From Porphyra umbilicalis (Eukaryota > Rhodophyta > Bangiophyceae > Bangiales > Bangiaceae): a stretch of DNA of 64,000 nt. Both the position numbers and the translations under genes were made by a program. Below the pieces are notes generated by a model that saw nothing but the letters and a program-made list of their open reading frames with translations, was not told the DNA's origin and ran no database searches. The stretch lies in contig KV918987.1 in assembly GCA_002049455.2 (NCBI GenBank), positions 62,001-126,000 on the forward strand. The letters run 5' to 3'. Below, piece after piece: positions 33,404-44,040 of the stretch. The number at the start of each line of letters is the position of its first letter. Positions within the stretch are counted from its first letter, which is position 1.

Positions 33404-34805
33404 GTCTCGCACTTCTTCCAGCGGATCGGGGACCGCGTATCGGCCGCCTACACAATGAAGCTGTTTTACTTGACCGGGATGGGTGTGCTGCGACGCGCGC
33501 GCGCCGACCGCCCGAAGATGGAGGTCTTCCTTTCCAACAACTTGGCTGCAGATCTTTTGGCTGATGAAGAGTTCATCACGGACGCCGATAGCCGCACTGC
33601 ACTGCTCGACGCTGGTATTGAGGTCTTCAAGTCGTTTGGCGAAGGAAACCGCTTCTGCGAGCCTTGCTGCACACCGACCGGCCATTCGACAGGCTCTGTC
33701 GCGCTTGTGTGCCTGCAGGCGCACCTGGCTCTCTTTACCACGAAGGTGCGCGAGCACCTGAAGCTCCGTCAGCGTGTTCCGGGAACTAGGCCCAGGTCTA
33801 ACTTCAACACGGGCCATCGGCAGACGTGGGAAGCAGGGCTCGAGGTTATTGACCAGCACCTGATGAGCCAAGAGCTCGTCAGCGCAACGGGCTTCGCCTG
33901 GTTGACTGTCTCAAGGATTACCGTGATCTAAGCGTGCGACCTGCAAGCGTACCAGAGCCGCTGGTGCCACTGTCGATTGAAAGTGCACTTGAAGCTTTCG
34001 GCGCTGCCGACCGTGTGTGGAACGCCTACGCGGCGTCTCGCCCGTATGGCGTGGGTCCTGTCAATGCTCAGCAGAGCCCTGGCCGGGATACGGCTGGGAA
34101 CACTGCTGGTCTGGGCAGTCGCGATGCAGACGGCAGTGGGGAAGCTGTTGAGGCTGGCGCTGTCATGTGTGCGGCGTCGGTGGCGGCGGGGGGCTCGACG
34201 GCGGCAGGAAGCTCGGCGGGACCTGGGGGCATGACGAGGACGGCGGAGTTGGGGTCGGCGGCGGACTCGGCGGCGGCGCCTGGCTCGGTGGCGGCGCCGG
34301 GCTTGGCGGCGGTGGCGGGCATGTATCACTTTGGTGCTGTGGGTGACAACGGGGCGCGCGGGTTGGGCTCGCCGATGCGCGATGTGGATGCCGCTTTTGC
34401 CGGGCGCACGTAGCTCGGCCGTTTTCTGACCGCGGTGATGGTGATCGACGTGACTCGGCGTGATGTCGTGTCATTCTTGCTGGCCAGCGACAACCCACAT
34501 TGTTTGCTGCTCCGTGACTAAGTGGGGTGCATCTCTTTGTTTCATGCATGTATTGGTGCGGCGCCTCGTCCGTCTTCATAGCGTGTATCTCGTTTGGATA
34601 TCTAATCCCTAGTTCATTGCTCCTTAAGCGCGGAGGCCAGCACCTATGCGGTTTGTTAGTATCAGTCACGCGACACGACTCCTGGATCAGTTGATTGAGG
34701 CCCAAGCAACACTCACGTCAGGCCCTTTCGCAGACCGCTTTCGCAGAAGACGGGGCCCGCGATTCGAAGCTCCTATTGGCTCGTGACGGTCGCCGCGGGG
34801 TGCGC

Positions 34806-34886
34806 TGCAGCCCGGTGCATCCCCGATTTGTCAACATACGCGGCCGCGCCGCGTATGTTGACAACCCCGGGATGCACCGCGCTGCA
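34806..34886. repeat. 81-bp palindrome with 3-base loop
   Basis: Perfect 17-bp core arms (TTGTCAACATACGCGGC at 34,828-34,844, complement at 34,848-34,864) around CGC. The symmetry extends to 39-base arms with four mismatches, including GGTGCATCCC and its complement. Confidence 0.9.
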
Positions 34887-36513
34887 CGTAGTTCCGGCGA
34901 AGGCACAAGAGTTGACATCAGTAATTTTACTATTTGAAGATCAATTTGTCTCTATCCAGCCCCCAATTCTGTCCCTGTGACCGGCGGCGACCGCATCAGC
35001 CCGTCTGACAAACCACTCTCGTCACTTCGCCTCGCGGAACCCATTCTTGTGTCTTGCCCCTACGTCAACAACATCCCTTCCACCTGTTCACCAACCAACC
35101 ACAGCCTCTTATATTCCTGCCGAACGGCTGCGGTCGCTGCTGACACAGCAAGGTCTTCCGACAGACTGACTGGTACAGCGTGGCGGCGTGCACGCAAAAT
35201 ACTTCACAGATGTCAATGTTGCTACCGCCTCCCCAGTATCACATGGCCAGAGCTGTGCGACAAGAATGATATCGCCTGCGATGTGAAAGACAAAAGCTCA
35301 AAAAGCCAACCAGGTCGACGACGGCATCCGCTGGCGTGCGCATGGCGCAGGAGCCCTGTCGCGGGCCTGCACGTCGTCAATATCAGAACGAGTGCTTAAG
35401 CCAGGGGATGGAGAGGATAAAACACGCCGAGGACACATGGTCGCAGACACCATATCGACATGCGTCGCGGAGGCAGTCTGCCAAACGGGCGGGTACATCG
35501 TGGTACGAGTCGGTGCGAAGGTGGCCACCTAGAACGTCCAGGCCAGTATTGACAGTATTGATATCAATCAATTGGATCGTACTGGGAATATACTTGGCTC
35601 GCGTGCCTCGTAAATACAGTAACGCTCTGTCTGGTGCCCGCATGTTCTTTCGCAGATATTGCACCCCGGTTCTGCGGGCCCCGCGGAACTGCGAAACGTG
35701 CTGCGAACGGGCTTCAGTCACAGAAGTCTCGAGACTAGGTCCATGCACTGCGACGGCACTGAGACGGAGTCCTGGAAGTCCAGAGGTTCGTTCAGTATCC
35801 GTCGCAGGACGGCCGCTGTACCCCCAACTTGGCCGTCACTGCTGGCTAGTGTTGAGACGGTGGGGAGGTGCCGGCAGCCTCGCGGGGCGGGGCAGAGGAG
35901 GGGGGGGGCAGAAACACCCCCACGCGACTCTCCCCGCACGCGCGCGTTCAGCATGTAATGTATCTTCCGGCCTTCCACTACCTTACGGTCGAATCCTGGA
36001 TACCACCTTGTGCCTAAGACTTGTGGAAGCATTGGTGATGGACTACGTTGTGGTGCTTTTGAGATTTGATAGTTGACAGATCCTTGGTTCGGAGGGGGGT
36101 CTGGGTCCTGGAGAGCCCCAGCAGGGCTGGAGGCCGGTCAGCAGCTGTTCTTGGAAGTGTTTCATTGGTACACGTTTCTCATCGTTTTCGGCATCGTTCT
36201 TCGCGCCTGTGAAGGATGTAAAAATCGGTCGTGGGCCAGAGCCCCCAAGAGGGAGTATGATGTTACAGTAGCAGGTCGTTCCCCAACGCGGAGGCGGGGA
36301 GGCTGAAGCCAGCCTGTCCGCTCACGATCGAAGACCACGTTATGAGACGGAGACGGGGCGCTGCCAACGTGCTGACCCCAGCCCATCGCGACCTCTCCGT
36401 GCGACGTAGAACCACCAGAGGGGAGGCTGACGTCATGCCCGAGCTGTCAGCGAGCTGTGCCTCTACAGGATGCACCGGGGGACCGGACCGAGGGGCCCCT
36501 CACAGGCTGTTTT

Positions 36514-36564
36514 AGAACAGTTTGGCAACAGTTCGAGTGCAAGATTTTGGAGAGAACGGCTCTA
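36514..36564. repeat. Terminal-repeat fragment related to the element at 38,886
   Basis: A stretch ending AGAGAACGGCTCTA matches the right arm of the inverted-repeat element at 38,886-39,019 over about 50 bp with roughly three quarters identity. No partner arm was found nearby. Confidence 0.45.
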
Positions 36565-36976
36565 CTCCAGACACGTCTCCACACAGTCTGCCGCCCACGC
36601 TTCCTTGCCCATTGTCGTTGCGCCAAGAAGTGGAGAGTCCAGGCCTAACCAAGAGGCGCTCTTCTGCGTTTGATTGGCCCAGACATCGATCGGCTTGACT
36701 GGGGCCTCTCCAGCTTTTGGCGCAACGACCATAGTTGGCAGCGATGAGTCTAACAGACTGCCGCTGGACAGGTATGCCGCCGGAGTTCGTTCTTTGGTGA
36801 GTTGCTGCTGTTCTGACCCAGACCATGCTCCTCAGTCTGGCAGCTGTGCCACTCCAGCCACATGGTCGGCCCCGAAGCCTCTTGATGTGACTATGCCGGC
36901 GCATTGTGCTGCTGCTGGACTTCCAGAGGTGGTACACTTCCTGGTTTGCTGTCTGGCCTAGCCACCGCGCTGTGTC

Positions 36977-38831
36977 ATGGGACTTTACTCCACCGTGTGT
37001 CGAGGGCCCGATTCTTTTGCCAACAGCCTCCCTGCGCTCGTCGTGCTTTTCCCTGCCTTGTCATATGGGTACGTCGGTATGGCCATCCTCACTGATGACT
37101 ACTTGCTTCCGGCCGTTGAACACTGTGCCGAAGCTTTGGGTGTCTCGTCCGAGGCCAAATCGTCTTTGATGCAAGCTGCCGCCTCGTCTGTCGCGGAGGT
37201 CGCCCCGATTATTCATTCGGCGCTTTGGACGGGCGATGACGTTAGTACGGAGTCCTTTCTGGAGTCAGCCATGTTCGATTTGCTCGTAGTCGTGGGCGTG
37301 ACCGCCATCGCCTCCCCGGTCGCGGACGTGGTGAATTGGCGGCCGCTGGTGGGCGATGCGTGCTTCTTTACGATCATGGTAGCTGCCCTGGTGCTTGTGT
37401 CCTTCGCGTTGACGCCGCAGTGGGCGCATTGGTTTGACGGGCTCGTCGTTTTGCTGCTCTACGCGGTGTACGGCATCTTTGTGTTCGTTGCGGCAACCCC
37501 TCTTTCCACTTTCCTCCACCGGACCTGGCCACTGCGTGGTGCTGAAGCTGTGGGTGTGGCCGATGAACGACTCGGCCACGTTGCGGTGGAAAGGTTGGAA
37601 GACGAGGTCGAGGAGGATGTTGCTTCCGAAGAGCCGTATGGCGCACGTCGATGGCCTCCGTCGGAGACGGCACTACGGGAACCTGGCGCGGACACGAGTC
37701 AACCACAGTTGGACGGTGCGGTTCCAGTTTCTATCAACGGTCGCACAGACGGACTCCCATTGTCGTCAGCTACTTCTGGCCCGATTGAGGGCAACGTCCG
37801 GGCCTTGTCAAGTCGCTCTGCGGTTGATGATACGGCCCCTTCCGGTGCCGACGCAGGCGATGTGGCGTCGCAGACGGGGTCAGCAGCCTCCTCTGAAGAA
37901 TGGGGCCATTGGTGTATTGTGCGATCAAAGGTCGTGGCGTTCTCTGCGCGCCTTGTTGTGACGGCACCGTTGCGTCTGCTGTTTTGGGTCTTGTTCTTGG
38001 ACGGTTGGCGGAAGCGCCAAGCCGGCCAGTGGTGGCTGGGAACAATGGCGGCCGCCTTGGTCTACATGTACAGCTTGTCGTTCCTCCTCTTGCAAGCAGC
38101 CCGGTGGATTGATTGCCTGCTGGCGAGGCACACCAGCTTCACCAGAGTGCAAGGGCTACTGTTGGCACTTGGTATGTTTCGTTCTGCTGTTTTCTCAATC
38201 TTTGCCGTGGTGTTTCGCTCGCATTTCTCTTCGTCTGGCACTGGTATTGCGCTCTGCACGTCTCGTCGGTTTGCACTGGGCGCCGGCGCTCGGAGGGATG
38301 CGGTCAGGGACGCTAACGGTTAGCTGAAGCCCTCCCCATGCGTGTGGAGACTCGGCGTGGACCATACCGTTTGTCTCACACATGGCGCGCAACGCTTGAC
38401 GCGATTCTGTCTGTGTTTTCTTTTCATGCCTCCTGTTGCCTTGCGCGCACCCCACTGCTGACGTATCGCTGATTGAAGGCGCAAGCGTACCCGACGCCAT
38501 CGCCGCAGCGCAGGTTGCGCGCAGTGGCGGCGGTGGCGCCGTACCCCGCAGCATCCTCAGCAGTTTGCTGCACGAGGCCGGGGTCGGCCTCGGCTTTGCG
38601 TGGATGTTCTCTCATGCCGCCCGGTCTCGGCCGCAGCACCTGCCGGCGGTGCCGTTTCTCCGCTACACTGAGCCGTGGATCCTCCTCGTCGCCACCTGGG
38701 CGGGGCTGCTCGCGAGCCTGGCCGTCTGCCGCTGGCACCTGCACCGGTCGCTCGGGGTGGTGCTGTTGGTCTGTTACGGCGCATACGTGCTGTACGACAC
38801 CGTGGTGGTCTCTTCTTTGGCCAGACGGTGA
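36977..38831 (+). CDS. K+-dependent Na+/Ca2+ exchanger-like protein (NCKX/CaCA family), two exons
   Basis: Exon 1 is 36,977-38,171 and exon 2 is 38,479-38,831; the intron is GTATGT to TTGAAG (307 bp, phase 1) and joining gives 515 residues. Cation/Ca2+ exchangers swap Ca2+ for Na+ (and K+) across membranes using two inverted alpha repeats. Alpha-1 is visible as MAILTDDYLLPAVEHCAEALGV followed by ASSVAEVAPII, then ESAMFDLLVVVGVTAIA. A long acidic, Ser-rich loop follows (about residues 190-310). Alpha-2 is completed exactly across the splice as LLALG-ASVPDAIAAAQVARSGG, which is the strongest evidence for the intron, and two more membrane segments end the protein. Odd: alpha-1 has SVAE instead of SxPE, and the N-terminus is short, so a first exon with a leading membrane segment may be missing. 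Transport ions are inferred from family only. Confidence 0.8.
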
Positions 38832-38885
38832 GAGGAAGAGTGGTGAGATGCGGTGGGGAAAAAGGCCGGCCGTCGGTCGCCAGCG

Positions 38886-39019
38886 TACAGCCGTTCCCAA
38901 GAATCCCGCACTCCAACAGTTGCGAAACAGTTCCAAATCGGCCTTTACAACGCCGCAGAGGCCGATTAGGAACACTTTTGGGACAGTTGCAGTGCGGGAT
39001 TTTTCAGAGAACGGCTGTA
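38886..39019. mobile_element. MITE-like element with long inverted repeats and TA flanks
   Basis: The ends read TACAGCCGTTC and GAACGGCTGTA. The inverted arms extend about 57 bp each with mismatches, meeting around 38,945-38,955, so the element is nearly all terminal repeat. If the outer TA is the target duplication, the ends start CAGCCG, resembling Tc1/mariner-pogo type termini. It lies 55 bp downstream of the exchanger stop codon and may contribute to its 3' end. Confidence 0.65.
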
Positions 39020-39212
39020 TCAATTGTAGACCGCGGCGCGAGGTGGTAGGGTGCCTCTGGCACGTGAAGCTGGCCAGCCAAAAAGGCTTTCGAATCAAGC
39101 AAACTGTCGCAGACCACTTTAGCTAAAAGTAAGCCCTTGTCTCAGCCAGTTCAGACCCTGTGCCTGTCCATTGGCCGCCACCCGCCCTTGGCGGCCAGCG
39201 TCGCGGCACCCT

Positions 39213-39426
39213 GCGCAGTGCTCCTTAAAGCGTGGGCGCACGCAAGCCCGTTTTCGCAAGAAATTCTTGTCAGACGGCATGTTGCGGCACAAGATCTTGT
39301 AGCATGAACATGTGCAGCAGCAAGTTCTTGTCTTTTGACGGTTGATGGGTAGAGCCTGGATATGTAAGCTGCCAATCAGTGCTTCAGATCCTTGACCCGA
39401 AGAGCATCGTCGCGAAAATGTACCAC
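39213..39426 (+). repeat. Repeat sharing both ends with 41,887-42,203
   Basis: One end carries GCTCCTTAAAGCGTGGGC and the other CATCGTCGCGAAAATGTACC. The other copy has the same two end blocks in the opposite orientation, while the interiors differ in sequence and length. Confidence 0.5.
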
Positions 39427-40460
39427 GTACTGAGAACGTGCTTGGGGAGTTGGCCAGCAGTATTGCAGATTGATCTGAAACGGTCCCAAATGGGCCCCCA
39501 GTACGATATTTGCCGAGATTTGTCGCGTACTGGACCCCTGTTCTCCACAGTGTTCTTCCAAATGGGTAAGGTCCCATATTCGCATTTTAGATCCCCAGTA
39601 CGATCTGACACTGCTCAAAGTCGTGTCTGGGAGCCATGCGCGCACCTTGCGCACACCCCAGTAGGCATTCTGGAGGCACCCAGAGGCACCCGGAGGCCCC
39701 CAGAGGCACCCTGCAGGAAGTCGTCTGGGATTTATCCAGGAGTTACGTGGTGCCCTCTTGCGGCGATTCGTGGCCGCGCGGCAAAACGACTACGCATCGC
39801 ACGCGGGAGCTCTGTCGTATGGGGCAGCGGTGGCGCCACGTTATACATCAAGGATAGAGAACGTTGTAGTGAAGCGTACGTTTTACATTGCGCTCTCACG
39901 CCTCCCGGGGGAGAGAGACCTGGTGGGGCAGGGAAGCGGCCGTACGGGCCTGATACTCCCATCTGACTGCTCGCTCACCCCGCCCTGCCCCTCCCGCCCG
40001 TCTCGCCCACCCCGCCTCGCCCCTCCCGCCCAAGTCGGACACCTAAAGAAGTATACAAGACGACCACCGTAAGCAGGAGAAGCGCAAGAAAGAAAATAAA
40101 CAGACAGACGAAAGCACAAGCAAGAGTAAACAGCGAACACATCACAGCAAGTTAGACTTGGCCCCCACAGCGCAAAGAAACAGGTCTGTACGCCACCCCA
40201 CTCCTGTGCCCGACCTGCGCAACGCGGCGGTAGTCGCGGCAGGCAGACGCCGATCAGGCATCGCGCGCTCCCGACGGATACAGCCGAAACAGCCCCGCCG
40301 TCGACGCTTTCCGCACTGGCGCCACCTCCCCCAGCTTCTACCACCACGTACCCTCCACCACTCGTCCAAGTCCGTGCGCGAGTCGCGCCGCCACCGCCTT
40401 TGCCACCATTCACAACACCGACATGGATGCCCACAGCCCGGGACAGGAGAGGGGAAATCT

Positions 40461-40530
40461 GGGCAGCACGGGGCAGTACGGGGCAGTATGGGGCAGTACG
40501 GGGCAATACGGGGCAGTAAGGGGCAGAAGG
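40461..40530. repeat. Seven tandem copies of a 10-bp unit
   Basis: Unit GGGCAGTACG with single changes, in exact 10-base register. Confidence 0.9.
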
Positions 40531-41886
40531 GAAAAGTACGGGACAGCACCACAGAGAAAAAACGAGCAGGTTTTCCAGACGAGGACGCAGAAAGACGTTC
40601 TATATGTAAAAAAGGCACGCACGCTCCAACTACACTCCAGGTCGTCACCGCATGCACAGCAAGAGATCAAACGGGCGCTACGGTATACACAAAACGATAA
40701 CATACGCGTGTGCAACGTTGAAAGTGATGCTCCAGGGGCACTTCGTAGCGGGAGGGCGGGCTGATCCGGCCACCGTAGAGGCAGTGCGGGCCGATCTGCG
40801 ATCGCCAAACTTGGGTGCGCTCAGCCCACAGGATGTGCTGCTGCCAGGCACCCACTCTGTGTGATAAAGGGCCGTATGGGAAGGGTCAGGAGAACGCAGC
40901 CGTTGGGAGCGGGATAGACGGTGGGCGGGGGCGTGGAGGGGGGCGGGTGGGGGTCCCTGAGCGGCGCGTGATGAGGCAAGGTGGTACTGGTCACGAGACG
41001 ACCACCTGCGTTACACGAACGGACCATAGACCGATAAGAGGTGGTGGAAGGGATCCTCGTCCAAGCAAGGCCCTCGTTTAAGATGTGCCTGACCACGAAG
41101 GCCCCCTGCGACACGTGCTGTCGGCCCCTCACCTGTGGTACGCTCGGCCAAGCGGTTTCTGTTCAGAGGTTGTTCGGCTCCCGTGGCACGAGCCAGAGGA
41201 ACGCGGTTGTCAGAGGTGCAGCCCTGGCGTTCGTCTCCACCACACACACTGAACGATACCTAGGAGGCCTTCCTCGCCGCCGACGAGGCGCCCTCGCAGT
41301 ACCAATCATTGCGCGTCAATAGATCTGGGCCTGCCACAGGCTGACCGAGATGAGCTATACTCAGGTGACTCCTGACCGGTAAGGGCCCTCACAGTGACCC
41401 AACATGAGGATCACGGTGCCTGCGCGGGGCCGACTACGTTTCAGTGTTTGGCGGTGCGTGACATGGGCGCGGCTTAGCGGTTGCGGGCCACAGGATCTGT
41501 GACCTCGTTGCGAGGTGTGACCAACCGGTCACACCGTCGAGGATCAATAAGGGCCATTTACGTTCTAGATAGTCGAGCCCCCCAGAATCCAGCGATCAGC
41601 GAACGCAGTTGATCTGTGACCAGTCCGCTGTTGGAGGCATTGAATCGTCCCAGGACCTACAATTGTCCCTGATGCCGACCGACTTGTAGCCTGCTTTTTG
41701 GGAGGCTACATCATGCAGTTTCCCTCCGCGGCGTCGTAGATTGATGAGGGCTCCGCTTGTAGCCCACGTTCCCTCGTGGCCAGCACAGGGCCGTCTGGGC
41801 CAGCAACAATTTCAGATCAGGAGTAAGAATTTCGGCCCGCAGCACGCCCGCAGCACGCGCAGCACGCGCAGCACACCCCCAGTAGA

Positions 41887-42203
41887 GTGGTACATTTTCG
41901 CGACGATGGCGCGCCCTCATCGCAAGTTTCTTGCAGCGTTTGATACGTGCGATTGTTGACGCACTCCCGGAAGCGCAGTTCTGCCGCATGAAAACGTGTT
42001 CTCTTGCACTCACAGTCTGCACCGCCGCGAGACGCTTCTTGTGATATGAAATTTACAAGTGCGATCCGTGCAAAACCTTGTTGCAAACCACTTGTACTGA
42101 AAATCGGGGCACAGGATACTGTGAGGGGGGTGCCAACAAGTTCTTGGAGTCCAAAACGTTCCGATTTGCTGCCTGCGGGCCCACGCTTTAAGGAGCCCTG
42201 CGC
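41887..42203 (-). repeat. Inverted relative of the repeat at 39,213
   Basis: On the minus strand it starts GCGCAGGGCTCCTTAAAGCG and ends CATCGTCGCGAAAATGTACC. It is about 100 bp longer than its relative. Confidence 0.5.
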
Positions 42204-42475
42204 TGTGCACAGCCGCAACTGATCGGGAAACCAGTTGCGGTCTGCGGGCCGTGTGACGAGCAACACCGCACGGCCGCCGAGGTGAGAGGGACTGCCCACG
42301 CGGGGGAACCGTCCCACCGCCGGCTCGGCCCGCACGGGGGCCACCCCCAACTCCACTGGTGCAAGCGCCGCCCGCGTCGCCCCCCCCCCCCCCAGCCGAT
42401 GACGCGGCCACGCTCGACCCCCCGCGCACCCGCCCGCCGGCGCGGCGTCGCCACCCCCCCACCGCCGCACGCGCC

Positions 42476-44009
42476 TCACCCGCCCGCCGCCCGCGGGCGC
42501 CCCTCCAGCTCCGTGAGCAGCTGGTGCAACTGCGCCGACGTGGCGCCGACGCATCGCACGGCGGCCGCCAGCTTGGCCACCCGCACCCCGAGCGTGCGGT
42601 GCGCCGCGAGGAGCGCGCCGAGCTCCCCCCGCACCCGCGCCGACGCGGCCGCCCACGCCGCGTCGCTCACCGCCGCCGCCGCCGCCGCCGGCGGCGCCGT
42701 GGACAACAACGCAATGAGCGACGGCGGGAGCTCCTCGGGCGCGCCCCCGCCCCCGCCCGCGCCCGCCGGCGGGCGGTCGGCCGGCAGGCCGACCCCCGAC
42801 GCACCGTGCGGCTCGTCGACGCCCCCCCCGCGCCGCGCGGGCCGACGCGGGGGCCCCCGCGGCGGCGGCGGCCCCGCCGCGGGGCGCCCCCAAGCGGCGG
42901 CCCCGCCGCCGGCGGGCGCCCACGCCGCCCGCCCCGCGCAGTGGGAGAGGCTGTTGAGGCGCGCCAGGTCGGCCACGGGCGCCATGGGCGTCGCCGACGC
43001 CGCAGCCGCCCACGGGGTGCGGCCGCCGAGGCGGCCGGCGACGGCGGCGGCGGCACGCACGCCGCCGGCCGCCCAGCGGCGTCCCCCCCCCCGCCCCCGC
43101 CGCTGCCGGTGAGGGCCCACCCCGAGCCGCGGCCGCCGCCGCCGCCGCCACGGGCGCCGACCGCCGGCCGCCACACGGGGGCGGTCGGCGCGCCGACCAT
43201 GGCAGAGTCGAGGGTGCGGAGGAGGGTGGCCACCGGGGGGGGCGGCACAAGATCAGCGGCCCCGCCCCGTCGTCGTCGCCGTCGTCGCGGTCCCCGACAG
43301 CGGTCACGGCGGCGGCGGCGTCCTCCCCATTCGAGTAGAGCCGCACGTCAGACGCACTCCCATCCATGCCCGACGTGCGGGAGAGGGCGTCGGTCTTGGA
43401 GACGCCCGTCAGCGTCAAACGCGCGGCGGAGGTGCCCAGCGACGCGGTCGTGGCCGTCGCCGTCGAGGAAGCGTCCCCGTACGCAGCGGGGTGCGCCGCC
43501 GTCGACGCTGCTGCCCAATTCTCCTTGTCTCCCGCCCCGCCGCCGCCGCCGCTGACGCCACCGCCGCCGCCGCCCGTGGCATGTTCGGCGTCTGCCCCCC
43601 CTCCCCCCCCGCCTCACCCGCCGCGCCGTCGGCCGCCCCATCGACGCGCACCCCCCCGCCGCCCGCGGCGGCGGCCGCCGCCGCCGTCCGCGCCGCCGCC
43701 GCCGCCCCAAACGAGGGCTTGCTCCGCGGCGCGAGCGCCGGCAGCCCGACGCGCGGCGCCGCCGGCCGCGCCACGCGCAGGCGCCGCTGCTTGGGCGCCG
43801 CCCAGGGGGCGCCCCCGCCCCCGCCGCCGCCGCCGCCACTCCCCCCGCCGCCCCCGCTCGCCGCGCCCGACGCCGACAGCCGCTGCCGCGCAGAGCCGCC
43901 CGCGGCGCCGCTGCTGCCGCCGCCGCCGCCCCCACCCGCACCGCCGCTGCCGCCGACACTCCCCCCGCCGCCGCCGGCCGTTGCCGCACTGCCGCCGCCG
44001 GCGCTGCCA

Positions 44010-44040
<31 letters not shown>

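Larger units (their letters stand above)
19432..34413 (+). pseudogene. Unknown gene split by an LTR retrotransposon
   Basis: A single frame runs from ATG 19,432 to the splice site at 20,493 with two in-frame stops (TAA 19,477-19,479; TAG 20,032-20,034). If those stops are real, translation can only begin at ATG 20,188 (MSDFIYFITS). A clear intron follows: GTAAGT at 20,494 to CCTTAG at 20,705 (212 bp, phase 0). Exon 2 runs to codon CGG-CTT at 20,963, where the retrotransposon sits; after its target duplication the frame resumes without loss at 33,404 (VSHFFQRIGDRVSA) and stays open to 33,931. A better continuation (RLVDCLKDYRDLSVRPA) lies one frame over from about 33,895, running to a Gly/Ala/Ser-rich tail and a stop at 34,413. 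The N-terminal part has an acidic helical, possibly coiled-coil stretch (20,290-20,490). No domain was recognised. It may be a host gene or a gene of another mobile element. Confidence 0.6.
34414..36976. other. Intergenic with hairpins; no supported gene
   Basis: AT-richer than the flanks. It contains the large palindrome at 34,806-34,886 and a short terminal-repeat fragment at 36,514-36,564. An open frame at 36,674-36,961 immediately before the exchanger gene is unrecognised. Promoter elements of the exchanger should lie in the last few hundred bases but none was identified. Confidence 0.4.
39020..42475. other. Repeat-rich intergenic region; no supported gene
   Basis: Contains the pair of related repeats (39,213-39,426; 41,887-42,203), a 10-bp minisatellite (40,461-40,530), a 9-bp GCAGCACGC repeat (about 41,840-41,876) and small hairpins such as GGTGTGACC and its complement at about 41,514-41,536. 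ORFs are short and unrecognised. Confidence 0.45.

Noticed and set aside
38172-38323. Exchanger ORF read to 38,323
   Set aside because: Reading past 38,171 runs into the intron; only splicing to 38,479 completes the alpha-2 repeat.
40461-40530. CRISPR-like regular repeats
   Set aside because: Ten-base units with no spacers in a eukaryotic genome: a simple minisatellite.
41500-41560. Possible tRNA suggested by clustered hairpins
   Set aside because: No T-loop consensus, no acceptor stem pairing and no A or B box spacing.
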